Shown here piece by piece: positions 43,315-52,330 of a DNA stretch of 64,000 nt. Origin of the DNA: Chryseobacterium vaccae. Its GTDB lineage: Bacteria; Bacteroidota; Bacteroidia; Flavobacteriales; Weeksellaceae. Position numbers and translations under genes: made by a program. Location of the stretch: positions 4,327,001 to 4,391,000 of the forward strand of contig NZ_VSWH01000001.1 of assembly GCF_009602705.1 (NCBI RefSeq). Direction: 5' to 3'. Under the pieces are notes generated by a model. It saw only the letters and a list, made by a program, of their open reading frames with translations, searched no databases and was not told the DNA's origin. Numbering within the stretch: the stretch's first letter is position 1; every line of letters starts with the position of its first letter.

Positions 43315-43820
43315 ATGCAGCAGACCGCTATAAATTCACAGAGTTCGGGAATGAAATAAGTTTTATGCCCAATTATAATTTCCTTAAAACGCTGGTCTGG
43401 TGGCTGGGATTGGGAATAATTGCTCTCCCGGTGATCATTTATTTTATGGATAAAATGTCCGCAGACCAATTCAGAACCGCCCTGATCATATGGGGCATCT
43501 ATATGATTTATTTTCTCTTTGATCTGTTCTTCCGAATCCCGGTGAAGTATATTTTTAACAAATCGGAGAAGCGTATTTACCGAAAGCTGCTTTTCACCAA
43601 AAAGATCATGAGTTTTGATGAGATGACCTATTTCATCAACGAAAATAACGGCGGATATTTTTATGCGATCGGGAAAAAAAGAAACCAGTTTGTAAAAAGC
43701 TACAGGATCAGTAATTATTTTTCCAATTCCAAAATTTCAGAAAAGAGAGAGGAAGAATATATCAGGGAGGTATTATGTCCTGTGCTGGAAGCTGTGGGAA
43801 TTTCTTTCGGTCAAAGGTAA
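43311..43820 (+). CDS. two-helix membrane protein, coupled to paralogue B
   Basis: 169 residues. An N-terminal polar segment (MNAADRYKFTEFGNEISFMP) precedes two helices (about residues 28-46 and 56-76). A cytoplasmic part follows with IFNKSEKRIYRKLLFTKKIM, SFDEMTYFINENNGGYFYAI and a C-terminal helix, the same general plan as paralogues A and B but with lower similarity. It starts within the stop of paralogue B. No function is known. Confidence 0.6.
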   Translation: MNAADRYKFTEFGNEISFMPNYNFLKTLVWWLGLGIIALPVIIYFMDKMSADQFRTALIIWGIYMIYFLFDLFFRIPVKYIFNKSEKRIYRKLLFTKKIMSFDEMTYFINENNGGYFYAIGKKRNQFVKSYRISNYFSNSKISEKREEEYIREVLCPVLEAVGISFGQR

Positions 43821-43850
43821 ACTTTGAAAAAACAATACAATGAAAACAGA

Positions 43851-43881
43851 GCTCGGGCTGTTCCTTCGGAACAGCCCGAGC
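43851..43881. terminator. strong bidirectional terminator
   Basis: A 14-bp perfect stem (GCTCGGGCTGTTCC with its complement) and a tiny TTC loop lie between convergent genes. The plus side exits into GTTTATTT and the minus side into a T-rich tract. Confidence 0.85.
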
Positions 43882-43906
43882 CGTTTATTTAATGATCAAA
43901 AAAATC

Positions 43907-44854
43907 TTAGTTCGCTAAAATTCTTTTTACTGCTTCTTTTACTGCAGCAGAATCAATCTTATATTTCTTCATCAGTTCAGCAGGGGTAGCGGATTCTCCG
44001 AAAGTATCATTTACTGCCACAAATTCCTGTCTTGTAGGTCTTCTTCTTGCAAGCATTCCCGCAACAGATTCACCTAAACCGCCAAGATAGTTGTGCTCCT
44101 CAGCTGTTACGATTTTTCCTGTTTTTTCAACAGATTTTAAGATGATTTCTTCATCAAGAGGCTTAATGGTGTGGATATTGATCACTTCACAGGAAATACC
44201 TTCTTTTTCAAGCTCATCAGCGGCTACAAGAGATTCCCATACCAGGTGTCCTGTCGCAACAATCGTTACATCAGTACCTTCCTGAAGCATGATTCCTTTA
44301 CCGATTTCGAAAGGCATATCTTCCGGAATAAATACAGGAACAGTTGGTCTTCCGAACCTTAAATATACAGGACCTTCATGCTCAGCAATAGCAATTGTAG
44401 CTGCTTTGGTCTGGTTGTAGTCACATGGGTTGATTACCGTCATCCCCGGAAGCATTTTCATCATACCGATGTCTTCCAGAACCTGGTGCGTAGCTCCATC
44501 TTCACCCAGAGTAAGACCTGCGTGAGAAGCACAGATTTTTACATTTTTCCCTGAATAAGCGATAGACTGACGAATCTGGTCATATACCCTTGAAGTAGAG
44601 AAGTTCGCAAAAGTTCCCGTGAAAGGAATTTTTCCTGTGATGCTTAAACCGGCAGCAAGACCCATCATGTTCGCTTCAGCAATACCTACCTGGAAGAATC
44701 TCTCAGGAGCCTTCTCAATGAATTTCTCCATTTTTAAAGAACCGATAAGGTCTGCACAAAGGGCTACTACATTAGGGTTTTTATCTGCAAGTTCCGCTAA
44801 TCCGGCTCCGAATCCTGAACGTGTATCTTTTTTTTCTGTATATGTAAATTTCAT
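43907..44854 (-). CDS. transketolase C-terminal subunit
   Basis: 315 residues, covering the pyrimidine-binding and C-terminal domains of a two-piece transketolase: [25 protein letters not shown], the activating Glu region [19 protein letters not shown], and [16 protein letters not shown]. It pairs with the N-terminal subunit encoded 28 bases upstream to form the thiamine-diphosphate enzyme of the non-oxidative pentose phosphate pathway. Split forms are common in Bacteroidota and archaea. Confidence 0.92.
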   Translation of the reverse strand: MKFTYTEKKDTRSGFGAGLAELADKNPNVVALCADLIGSLKMEKFIEKAPERFFQVGIAEANMMGLAAGLSITGKIPFTGTFANFSTSRVYDQIRQSIAYSGKNVKICASHAGLTLGEDGATHQVLEDIGMMKMLPGMTVINPCDYNQTKAATIAIAEHEGPVYLRFGRPTVPVFIPEDMPFEIGKGIMLQEGTDVTIVATGHLVWESLVAADELEKEGISCEVINIHTIKPLDEEIILKSVEKTGKIVTAEEHNYLGGLGESVAGMLARRRPTRQEFVAVNDTFGESATPAELMKKYKIDSAAVKEAVKRILAN

Positions 44855-44882
44855 TTTTATTTTTTTTATCGGGATTTAAGAA

Positions 44883-45734
44883 TTAGTAATCAGCAGGAGC
44901 TTCTAAATACAATTGTTTGAATGCAGTATCCAATTGCTCATCATTAGGAGCTTTTCCGTGCCATGCATGAGTTCCCATCATATAATCTACTCCGTAACCC
45001 ATTTCCGTGTGAAGGATGATCGCTACAGGCTTTCCTTTCCCTGTTTCTGTTTTGGCCTTTTCAAGAATCGCGATAACGGCTTCAAGATCGTTTCCGTTTT
45101 TCTCTTCAAGAACAATCCATCCGAAAGCTTCAAGCTTAGCATGAAGATTTCCAAGGCTTAATACATCATCAGTATCCCCGTCAATCTGACGGCCGTTGTA
45201 ATCGATAGTAGAAATGATATTATCCACTTTTTTAGCAGCAGCATACATCAGAGCTTCCCAGATCTGACCTTCCTGAAGTTCTCCGTCCCCGTGAAGAGAA
45301 TAAACAAGAGACTGGTCTCCGTCTAATTTTTTTCCCTCAGCTACACCAAGTGCTACAGAAAGTCCCTGTCCAAGAGAACCGGAAGCGATTCTGATACCAG
45401 GAAGCCCTTCATGAGTAGTAGGGTGCCCCTGTAATCTTGAATCCAGCTTTCTGAAGGTTCTCAGCTCATCTACCGGAAAGAATCCGAATCTTGCTAAAGT
45501 GGAGTAGAAAACCGGAGAAATGTGTCCGTTTGACAAATAAAAATGATCTTCATTTTTGCCCTCCATGGTGAAAGGAAGTTTATAGTTCATTACCTTCCCG
45601 TAAAGCGCTGTGAAGTATTCCGTACAACCTAAACTTCCGCCCGGGTGTCCTGAATTTACAGCGTGAACCATTCTTAAAATGTCTCTTCTGATCTGCGTAG
45701 TAAGAGATTTTAGCTCTTCAATACTTTTACTCAT
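44883..45734 (-). CDS. transketolase N-terminal subunit
   Basis: 283 residues, covering the thiamine-diphosphate-binding domain: NSGHPGGSLGCTEYFTALYG near the start, SNGHISPVFYSTLARFGF, GSLGQGLSVALGVAEG and the cofactor/Mg motif HGDGELQEGQIWEALMYAA followed by IDYNGRQIDG. It needs the downstream subunit for activity and is read first in the two-gene operon. Confidence 0.93.
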   Translation of the reverse strand: MSKSIEELKSLTTQIRRDILRMVHAVNSGHPGGSLGCTEYFTALYGKVMNYKLPFTMEGKNEDHFYLSNGHISPVFYSTLARFGFFPVDELRTFRKLDSRLQGHPTTHEGLPGIRIASGSLGQGLSVALGVAEGKKLDGDQSLVYSLHGDGELQEGQIWEALMYAAAKKVDNIISTIDYNGRQIDGDTDDVLSLGNLHAKLEAFGWIVLEEKNGNDLEAVIAILEKAKTETGKGKPVAIILHTEMGYGVDYMMGTHAWHGKAPNDEQLDTAFKQLYLEAPADY

Positions 45735-45791
45735 TATATCTGATTTATTTGCACGCGAATTTACGATTTTTTAATGGCTTACGGAAATGTA

Positions 45792-45818
45792 AAAATCCGG
45801 ACCTAAGATCCGGATTTT
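45792..45818 (-). terminator. terminator hairpin after the 45842 gene
   Basis: A 10-bp perfect stem (AAAATCCGGA with TCCGGATTTT) and a 7-base loop lie 24 bases beyond the stop of the 45842-46360 gene. Confidence 0.7.
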
Positions 45819-45841
45819 GAATTATTTAATATTTCCTGCTT

Positions 45842-46360
45842 TTAACAGCCTTCATTAACATAAACTGTAATTTCTGTAACAATGTTGTTCACAAATTTAA
45901 AGGTAAGCTCTGTTCCTGCATCATAATCCTCAAGATTAAAATAACCTGTATCTTTCAGACGTTTTCCGTTATCATCCCAGGCCGGACGGACGCTGAATGT
46001 AGGATAATTTCTGTAAGTATTGATCAGTTCGTCTCTGGTACTTCCAACTCCCATTCCGCTTTTGGTTTTAAATTTTTTGCTGGTGGTTGTTATTCCGGTA
46101 ATGGTAACAGCATTGGGTCTGGCTTCTCCTCCGTAACCCTGAAAAACATCAATATTAATCAGTTCACCATTATATTTTACAGTGTTTTTTACATCTCCTG
46201 TTGAAAGTTTTATTGATGTGCCGGCTATTTTTTCAGCTTCACTTTTGTCCATAAAGATTTTGAATGGCCCGATTCTTAAAGTAGAAACTTCGAAATTTTC
46301 CTGTGCATTCACAAAACCAAAAGTGATGACCAGTACAAGAAATGAGATCATTTTTTTCAT
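45842..46360 (-). CDS. secreted protein of unknown function, 172 aa
   Basis: The frame is open from 46420, but the ATG at 46360 gives a clean signal peptide (MKKMISFLVLVITFGFVNAQ), and the promoter -7 element lies just upstream of it. The mature part is beta-rich: FEVSTLRIGPFKIFMDKSEA, a FKTKSGMGVGSTRDELINTY turn-helix reminiscent of BamE/SmpA-like or BLIP-like repeats, and a final TELTFKFVNNIVTEITVYVN ending in a Cys. A periplasmic protein is likely; the family is not recognised. Confidence 0.6.
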   Translation of the reverse strand: MKKMISFLVLVITFGFVNAQENFEVSTLRIGPFKIFMDKSEAEKIAGTSIKLSTGDVKNTVKYNGELINIDVFQGYGGEARPNAVTITGITTTSKKFKTKSGMGVGSTRDELINTYRNYPTFSVRPAWDDNGKRLKDTGYFNLEDYDAGTELTFKFVNNIVTEITVYVNEGC

Positions 46361-46398
46361 AAGTGTAATTCCTGTTTTGATGTTTAATAATTTGCCTC

Positions 46399-46406
46399 CA
46401 AAGATA
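46399..46406 (-). promoter_or_regulatory. putative -7 element of the 46360 gene
   Basis: Minus-strand TATCTTTG matches TAnnTTTG, 38 bases before the chosen start codon at 46360, and would exclude an upstream start at 46420. Confidence 0.4.
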
Positions 46407-46436
46407 CTCAAAATGGACAAATTTATGAATGGTTGA

Positions 46437-46757
46437 ATAATTTATTATGATGGATAAGGTGTAAATATGATTAAAAAAATAAGAGGATCTTTAAAATAAG
46501 AACTGGAATTATATTTTTTTGATTAATATTTTACATGATATTAATTGTAATTAAGAATTTTTATTTAATGGAAGTGTTAAATTGATTATTAATGTTAATT
46601 GATGTTAATTTTGGTTTTTTTTAAATATGGAAATTGCTTAATTTTGTTTAATTAATAATTGTTTCAGGGTTAAATTGTTAATTTTTTAAACAAGGTTTTG
46701 TTATTCCTGTTTTTGTTTCCTGAATTATACATTGTAAAAATCAAAAATCACCATAAT
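46437..46757 (+). promoter_or_regulatory. AT-rich leader and promoter of the metallopeptidase gene
   Basis: TTTTG (46609-46613) and TAATTTTG (46639-46646), separated by 25 bases, resemble a slightly stretched Bacteroidota promoter. A direct repeat ATGTTAATT occurs twice just upstream (46592-46611). The leader would be about 105 bases. No gene is seen in this 321-base stretch. Confidence 0.35.
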
Positions 46758-48986
46758 ATGAAAATTAAAAAGCTATTTTATGTAGGGATATTTATGATAT
46801 CCATTTCTTTGGGAAAGGCCCAGGATTTTTTTGCTGCAATCAGTGAAAAAACCATTAGAGCAGATCCTAAAAACAGAACGATACAGCCCGAAAAGTTTCT
46901 TACTTACAAACTGGATATGGCCGGAATGAGAAACTATTTTAATTCAGTTCCAGAGCTGAGTGATAATGATCTTAAAAATAAGGCTCCAATCATTGTTTTA
47001 CCTATGCCTGACGGAACAAAAGCGAAATTTAAAATCTGGAAGTCTTCAGTAATGGCTCCGGAATTAGCCCAAAAGTTTCCTCAGTTAATTACGCTAACAG
47101 GGCAGGGGGTTGATGATCAATATGCAACCATAAAACTGGATATTACAGAGTTTGGATTTCATGCTCAGATAAAATCAGTAGCCACAGGCGATACGTATAT
47201 TGACCCTTATGCAAGAAATGATGTCAATAATTATATCGTTTACAAAAAAGGGGATTTAATTGATAAAAACCCAAAGGTGTGTGAAACGAAAGATGAAAAC
47301 TTTCAACGGGAAAAAAAAAGCGGACAAAAAACCGTAACACCAAGCGTAGGTACTCAAATTAGAATTTTCCGTCTTGCTATAGCTTGTACCGGAGAGTATG
47401 CACGGGCTGCTACAGGATCAAATTCTCCTACTGTTGCTCAAACCTTATCAGCCATTGTAACCACTGTAAACAGGGTAAATGGAGTATATGAGCAGGAAGT
47501 CGCTGTTAGATTGGTTTTAATTGCTAATGAAACCAGTATTATCTTTACAGATCCGGCTACAGATCCTTTTAACGGAAATAATAATGCATATACATTAATT
47601 GACGAAAGTCAGGAGCAAATTAATGCCATCATAGGAGCGGCTAATTATGACATAGGCCACACCTTTAGTACAGGAGGTGGCGGTTTAGCCGGCTCAGGCA
47701 TATGTTATGCTGATTACAAAGCAAGTGGAATTACCGGCTCTTCTAATCCTGTTGGTGATCCTTATGATATAGATTATGTGTGTCACGAGGTAGGGCATCA
47801 ATTTGCCGGCCCCCATACTTTTAATGCAGTAACAGGAAGTTGTGATGGTAATCGTAATGCAGCTACTGCTGTAGAACCGGGAAGCGGAATTACCATTATG
47901 GCTTATGCAGGGATTTGCGAAAACATAAATGACCTGGCCAACAATAGTATTCCTATTTTTCATACCAATTCATTTGAGTCTATTACTGCAGAAGTTCGGT
48001 CAATCTCATGTCAGGTGACAACTCCTGTTTCCAATACAGCTCCTGTGGTAAATGCAGGAAATAATTACATCATTCCTAAAAGTACTCCGTTTAAACTGAC
48101 AGGTTCTGCAACAGATGCTGAAAATACAGCGCTTACCTATTGCTGGGAACAAAACGACGTAGGCCCTGAAAGCGACTGGAATGCTCCAACAGGAAATGCC
48201 GCGCTGTTCAGATCATTTATGCCGGTAACAGTTCCTTACAGATATTTCCCAAAGATTACAGATATCATCAACAATACAACAACCAAAGGAGAAATTCTGC
48301 CTTCTTACGGAAGAACAATGGAGTTCAGACTCACCGTGAGAGATAATAATGCAGGATGTGCAGGGGTGGCCAATGATGATGCATCCATTACTGTTAATGC
48401 CAGTTCAGGACCATTCAAAGTTACTACACCTACAACAGCAGTAAGCTGGAACGGGAATAGTTCTCAGACTATAACATGGGACGTAGCCAATACAACAGCA
48501 GCTCCTGTAAGCTGTGCCAACGTAAGTATTTTACTGTCAACAGACGGAGGACTTACTTATCCAACAACTATTATTGCTTCCACACCGAATGACGGTTCAG
48601 AGGTCATTACCATTCCTAATGTAAATACTACGCAAGCCAGAATTATGGTAGCAGGAGTAAATAATGTTTTCTTTAATATCAATCCTGTTAATTTTACCAT
48701 CAGCCGTGTACTGGGTGTAGACGAAACAAAAGGTGATAAAGATGTATTCGCGGTATATCCTAATCCAAGCAAAGGGATACTGAACATTAAATTTATCAAT
48801 CAAAAAGATGCATATGACATCATGGTATATGATGTAAGCGGAAGGCTGGTATTCAGTCAGATGAACAATAAATTAAATACTGATCAACTGGGAACTTTCA
48901 ACTTGTCTCAACTAGTAAAAGGAGATTATCTGATTAAGATCAAAACAAAAGATATGGATAAAACCGTAAAATGGATCAAAGAATAA
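46758..48986 (+). CDS. secreted reprolysin-like metallopeptidase with T9SS type A sorting domain
   Basis: 742 residues from the ATG at 46758; the frame is open from 46698, but the later ATG gives the signal peptide MKIKKLFYVGIFMISISLGKA. The metzincin zinc site is HEVGHQFAGPHTF (about residues 343-355), with Ala where most members have Gly at the eighth position, and a Met-turn IMAYAG some 35 residues later. A PKD-like/beta region follows. The last ~75 residues (VYPNPSKGILNIKF, MVYDVSGRLVFS, LVKGDYLIKIKT) are a type A T9SS C-terminal signal. The protein should therefore be exported by the GldKLMN machine in this same window and anchored or released. Confidence 0.93.
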   Translation: MKIKKLFYVGIFMISISLGKAQDFFAAISEKTIRADPKNRTIQPEKFLTYKLDMAGMRNYFNSVPELSDNDLKNKAPIIVLPMPDGTKAKFKIWKSSVMAPELAQKFPQLITLTGQGVDDQYATIKLDITEFGFHAQIKSVATGDTYIDPYARNDVNNYIVYKKGDLIDKNPKVCETKDENFQREKKSGQKTVTPSVGTQIRIFRLAIACTGEYARAATGSNSPTVAQTLSAIVTTVNRVNGVYEQEVAVRLVLIANETSIIFTDPATDPFNGNNNAYTLIDESQEQINAIIGAANYDIGHTFSTGGGGLAGSGICYADYKASGITGSSNPVGDPYDIDYVCHEVGHQFAGPHTFNAVTGSCDGNRNAATAVEPGSGITIMAYAGICENINDLANNSIPIFHTNSFESITAEVRSISCQVTTPVSNTAPVVNAGNNYIIPKSTPFKLTGSATDAENTALTYCWEQNDVGPESDWNAPTGNAALFRSFMPVTVPYRYFPKITDIINNTTTKGEILPSYGRTMEFRLTVRDNNAGCAGVANDDASITVNASSGPFKVTTPTTAVSWNGNSSQTITWDVANTTAAPVSCANVSILLSTDGGLTYPTTIIASTPNDGSEVITIPNVNTTQARIMVAGVNNVFFNINPVNFTISRVLGVDETKGDKDVFAVYPNPSKGILNIKFINQKDAYDIMVYDVSGRLVFSQMNNKLNTDQLGTFNLSQLVKGDYLIKIKTKDMDKTVKWIKE

Positions 48987-49015
48987 TCAGTTCCTGAAAA
49001 ATTTACCTGATAAAG

Positions 49016-49048
49016 GGCTGTTTTCCAACTTGTGAAAACAGCCTTTTT
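49016..49048 (+). terminator. terminator of the metallopeptidase gene
   Basis: A 10-bp stem (GGCTGTTTTC with GAAAACAGCC) and an 8-base loop run into TTTTT. Confidence 0.85.
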
Positions 49049-49078
49049 ACTTTTAGAGTAAAATCAAATAAGAGCATA

Positions 49079-49106
49079 AAAAAGAGCAATAAAAATTACT
49101 CTTTTT
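49079..49106 (-). terminator. terminator of the symporter gene
   Basis: An 8-bp AT-rich stem (AAAAAGAG with CTCTTTTT) lies 29 bases past the symporter stop on the minus strand, with Ts after it. Confidence 0.55.
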
Positions 49107-49134
49107 AAAATTTATCCGGAATTTAATTTTCAGA

Positions 49135-50694
49135 TTAAACGACTTTTAAATACTGCTTGTTTTTCACCAGCCATAAACCGATGAAGGTCAGAAGGCCGTT
49201 AAGAACAATCAGTTCAACTCCGATGCGGTAATCTGTGTATGTGGTAACCGCTAAATTGATCAGATAAGTGATAATAGGGGCTAAAATGGTTACTGCCAGG
49301 ATTGAATATTTTCTTGAGATCTGGAATTTGGTGAAAATTCCGAAAGCAAACAGTCCTAATAACGGTCCGTAAGTGTAACCCGCAATTTCCATGATCAGAT
49401 AAACGATAGATTTGTCATTCAATGCTTTAAATACCATGATCAGTATGAAAAATACCACAGTGAAAATCAGGTGGACTTTCATACGAAGACGTTTTTTCTC
49501 TTTTTCAGTTTTGGTTTTATCCTCGTTGAGGTTAAGCAGGTCAACACAGTATGAACTTGTTACCGCTGTTAATGCACCATCTGCAGAGGGGAATAAAGCA
49601 GAAATAAGCCCGATAATAAAGATAATGGAAATAGCCATTGGAAAGTATCCCTGAAGTGACAAAGCAGGGAAAAGGTCATCCCCCATAATATTTTTGATAT
49701 TTCCGGCAGAGTCTTTAAATCCGAAAATATTGGTAATGGTTTCTCCGTTAATTTTCCCGTATTCCGCACCATTCTGTAAGGCAAAAAGATAAAGAAGACC
49801 TCCTAGGAATAAGAAGGCAAGATTTACAAAAAGAAGAGTTCCTGCAAAAGTCAACATGTTCTTTTTAGAATTCTTAAGGTTGTCCACGGAAATATTCTTC
49901 TGCATCATTTCCTGATCCAGTCCGGTCATGGCAATTGTAATAAAAATACCGCCCAGAATGGTTTTAAGAAAAAATGTCTTGGAATTCGGATCGGAATTCA
50001 CAAAATGAGTATAATTTTTCTGTTCCAGAATAGTATAGGCTTCACTAAAAGATAAATTCAGGTTGGATAAGATATAAATGATACAGCCTACTAAACTGAT
50101 GATCATGAATGAAGTTTGTAACGTATCCGTAATCACAATGGTCTTTACACCGCCTTCAAAAGTATATAAAAGCACCATAAGGAGAAGGACAAGGGCTGTA
50201 ACCCAAAAAGGAACTCCCAGGCCTTCAAGCAGGAATATCTGTAAAACATTCACAACCAGATATAGTCTTGCAGTAGCTCCAATGGCTCTGGAAATGATAA
50301 AAAATATCGAGCCTATTTTATGAGCTTCTACATTGAATCTCTTTCCCAGATAAGTGTAAATGGAAGTCAGGTTCATCTTATAGTAGAGCGGAAGCAATAT
50401 GGCGGCAACAATAAAATATCCTATGAAAAAGCCAATCACCATCATATAATATTCAAAACCACCGTAAATGTATTCCGAACCCGTCATTTTTCCAACGGTT
50501 CCCGGAACCGAAATAAAGGTAACACCACTTAAACTGGTTCCTATCATTCCAAATGCAACAAGCCACCATTTACTTTTTTTATTGCCGATAAAAAACGATT
50601 GATTATCAGAATTTCGGCTGGTAAAATAAGAAATCACCAGAAGACCGATGAAATAAATAAAAACAAATAGCAAAAGGATCGTTCCTGAATTCAT
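49135..50694 (-). CDS. sodium:solute symporter family transporter
   Basis: 519 residues with about 13 membrane helices, the size and plan of the SSS family (LeuT fold). Features include helix 1 LLLFVFIYFIGLLVISYFTS, the sodium-site region GMIGTSLSGVTFISVPG, EGGVKTIVITDTLQTSFM and FPSADGALTAVTSSYCVDL in the core repeat. The substrate (sugar, sialic acid, amino acid or other) cannot be told. It is a single gene with its own promoter and terminator. Confidence 0.9.
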   Translation of the reverse strand: MNSGTILLLFVFIYFIGLLVISYFTSRNSDNQSFFIGNKKSKWWLVAFGMIGTSLSGVTFISVPGTVGKMTGSEYIYGGFEYYMMVIGFFIGYFIVAAILLPLYYKMNLTSIYTYLGKRFNVEAHKIGSIFFIISRAIGATARLYLVVNVLQIFLLEGLGVPFWVTALVLLLMVLLYTFEGGVKTIVITDTLQTSFMIISLVGCIIYILSNLNLSFSEAYTILEQKNYTHFVNSDPNSKTFFLKTILGGIFITIAMTGLDQEMMQKNISVDNLKNSKKNMLTFAGTLLFVNLAFLFLGGLLYLFALQNGAEYGKINGETITNIFGFKDSAGNIKNIMGDDLFPALSLQGYFPMAISIIFIIGLISALFPSADGALTAVTSSYCVDLLNLNEDKTKTEKEKKRLRMKVHLIFTVVFFILIMVFKALNDKSIVYLIMEIAGYTYGPLLGLFAFGIFTKFQISRKYSILAVTILAPIITYLINLAVTTYTDYRIGVELIVLNGLLTFIGLWLVKNKQYLKVV

Positions 50695-50712
50695 GCTTTA
50701 ATTAAATTTTAG

Positions 50713-50720
50713 CAAATATA
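50713..50720 (-). promoter_or_regulatory. putative -7 element of the symporter gene
   Basis: Minus-strand TATATTTG matches TAnnTTTG, 18 bases before the start codon at 50694. Confidence 0.45.
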
Positions 50721-50790
50721 GTTTTTTTCTGTTCTGCTGAAACCTCCATGTTTCAAAAATCATAGGATAGTCTCAATATCGGAAAAATGA

Positions 50791-50822
50791 AAAAACCTCC
50801 CGGGCTAATATCCGGAAGGTTT
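50791..50822 (-). terminator. terminator of the redox operon
   Basis: Minus strand AAACCTTCCGG pairs with CCGGGAGGTTT (one mismatch) and is followed by six Ts, 25 bases after the last gene of the 50.8-55.2 kb operon. Confidence 0.8.
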
Positions 50823-50847
50823 GTATGGTAAAAGACGAAAATAGTAA

Positions 50848-51135
50848 TTAATTCACTAAAACATCCTGAAGTTCCTCACTTTTCTGAAAACTTGCTTTTG
50901 CGAAAGGGCAGAGCGGAATGATCTTTTTTCCGTTTTTCCTGGCAAAACCTACTGCTGCCAGAAGCATTTCTTTGCCTACGCCTTTTCCGTTGTAAGCTTC
51001 TTCCACTTCAGTGTGGTCAATAATAAATCTTTCTTCTCCTGCCCAGGTATAGGTCATTATTCCTGCGCGTCTTCCATCTATGAAAGCTTCAAAACTTCCG
51101 TGTTTCTCGTCGTTGTTTTGTTTTACTTCGATCAT
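50848..51135 (-). CDS. small GNAT-family N-acetyltransferase (YjdJ-like)
   Basis: A 95-residue minimal GCN5-like protein: the acetyl-CoA loop VEEAYNGKGVGKEMLLAAV (residues 42-60) and the end KKIIPLCPFAKASFQKSEEL match the short YjdJ/GNAT_acetyltr_2-type family. It starts 1 base after the OsmC stop, so it is coupled. In enterobacteria yjdJ sits beside yjdI; here the YjdI-like gene is two genes upstream, which supports a functional link. The substrate is unknown. Confidence 0.85.
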   Translation of the reverse strand: MIEVKQNNDEKHGSFEAFIDGRRAGIMTYTWAGEERFIIDHTEVEEAYNGKGVGKEMLLAAVGFARKNGKKIIPLCPFAKASFQKSEELQDVLVN

Positions 51136-51136
51136 G

Positions 51137-51532
51137 CTATGAGAATTTAGTTAGTATTTCTATGTCGTTGGTTAATATTTTGTGAACAGGGCAGGCATCC
51201 GCAATGGTATGAAGTCTTTTCATCTGCTCATCATCCAGATTGCCTTCAAAACTAATATCTCTTTTGAAAACAGCCCTTTTGGTTAGTGGAAAATTTTCAA
51301 GCTCTACCTCTACATTGATATTTTCTATATCCCATTCCTTTCTGTCAATATACATTCTTAAAGTAGCTGCTGTACAGCTTGCCAGTGAGGTTGCCAGAAT
51401 TTCAAATGGATTGAAGCCTTTGTTCTGTCCTCCCTTGTCGATAGGTTCATCAGTAATGATCTGGTTTTCGCCGGCTGTTACCTCAGTATAATATTTTGTT
51501 TTTCCTAAAATTGCTTTTACGGTTACCGCCAT
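51137..51532 (-). CDS. OsmC/Ohr family peroxiredoxin-like protein
   Basis: 131 residues. The two conserved catalytic cysteines of the family are visible in TSLASCTAATLRMYIDRKEW (Cys53) and IADACPVHKIL (Cys114). With GGQNKGFNPFEILATSLAS it belongs to the OsmC group, thiol-dependent reduction of organic hydroperoxides. The start codon overlaps the stop of the YjdI-like gene by one base. Confidence 0.9.
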   Translation of the reverse strand: MAVTVKAILGKTKYYTEVTAGENQIITDEPIDKGGQNKGFNPFEILATSLASCTAATLRMYIDRKEWDIENINVEVELENFPLTKRAVFKRDISFEGNLDDEQMKRLHTIADACPVHKILTNDIEILTKFS

Positions 51533-51750
51533 TATTGCTTTGTATTGAATTTATAACTTAATGCTCCTGAAGGGCAATGGTCTATTTGGTTTTTAAGTTC
51601 TTCCGGAGTTGCGTTTTCTGCTTTTATCCAGGGTCTGTCTTTCGGATTATAGACTTTGGGAAGCATTTTTACGCAGACAGCCGAGTGGATACACTTCTGG
51701 GGTTGCCAGATGACAGTGATACTGCCGTTGGGATATTCATGTGTTTCCAT
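51532..51750 (-). CDS. divergent 4Fe-4S mono-cluster protein (YjdI/Fer4_19)
   Basis: 72 residues with the Fer4_19 pattern: WQPQKCIHSAVCVKMLPKVY (Cys20, Cys26) and IDHCPSGALSY (Cys59). Three cysteines only, as in the divergent mono-cluster family, so the cluster needs a fourth ligand or is a 3-Cys type. Probably a small electron carrier or sensor. Coupled to both neighbours (1-base gap and 1-base overlap). Confidence 0.88.
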   Translation of the reverse strand: METHEYPNGSITVIWQPQKCIHSAVCVKMLPKVYNPKDRPWIKAENATPEELKNQIDHCPSGALSYKFNTKQ

Positions 51751-51751
51751 A

Positions 51752-52330
51752 TCAATTTTCTTTTAATGATTTTTCGATTCTTCGGTCCGGAATCAGCCAT
51801 ATAAGAGCCACGATATAATAAAAACCTATGGCAATATAAGGATAAAAAAATGAAACGGCGATTCCTAAAACATAAAATATGATTGAAATATATTCTTTGA
51901 GTTTAGAATGAATTGCTTCTTTCAACTGTGAATTCTCTCCCTCACAACGGATAATTACATGTTCCAGAACGGTGTAGGCAATGGCACTCATAATAAGTCC
52001 GACACCATAGGTCGCAACGGGGTTTTTAGCAAAATGAGTGGTTCCTATCCATTCCGTGGCAATAGGCATCAGTGAAAGCCAGAATAGCAGATGTAAATTG
52101 GCCCAAAGAATACTGCCGTCCACTTTTTTTACTGCCTGAAACAGATGATGGTGGTTGTTCCAGTAGATTCCTACATAAATAAAACTGAAAATATAAGCCA
52201 GGAATTTAGGCATAATGGGCTTGAGACTAGCCCAGCTGGTTCCTTCCGGTACTTTCAGTTCAAGGACCATGATGGTGATAATAATCGCTAAAACACCATC
52301 GCTGAATGCTTCCAGCCTCCCTTTAGTCAT
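51752..52330 (-). CDS. TMEM175 family membrane protein
   Basis: 192 residues, six predicted helices. The family signature RxxxFSD is at residues 5-11 (RLEAFSD) in helix 1, with GIYWNNHHHLF and LHLLFWLSLMPIATEW following. Bacterial TMEM175 proteins assemble as potassium-permeable tetramers. The start overlaps the end of the FMN reductase gene by 8 bases. Confidence 0.9.
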   Translation of the reverse strand: MTKGRLEAFSDGVLAIIITIMVLELKVPEGTSWASLKPIMPKFLAYIFSFIYVGIYWNNHHHLFQAVKKVDGSILWANLHLLFWLSLMPIATEWIGTTHFAKNPVATYGVGLIMSAIAYTVLEHVIIRCEGENSQLKEAIHSKLKEYISIIFYVLGIAVSFFYPYIAIGFYYIVALIWLIPDRRIEKSLKEN

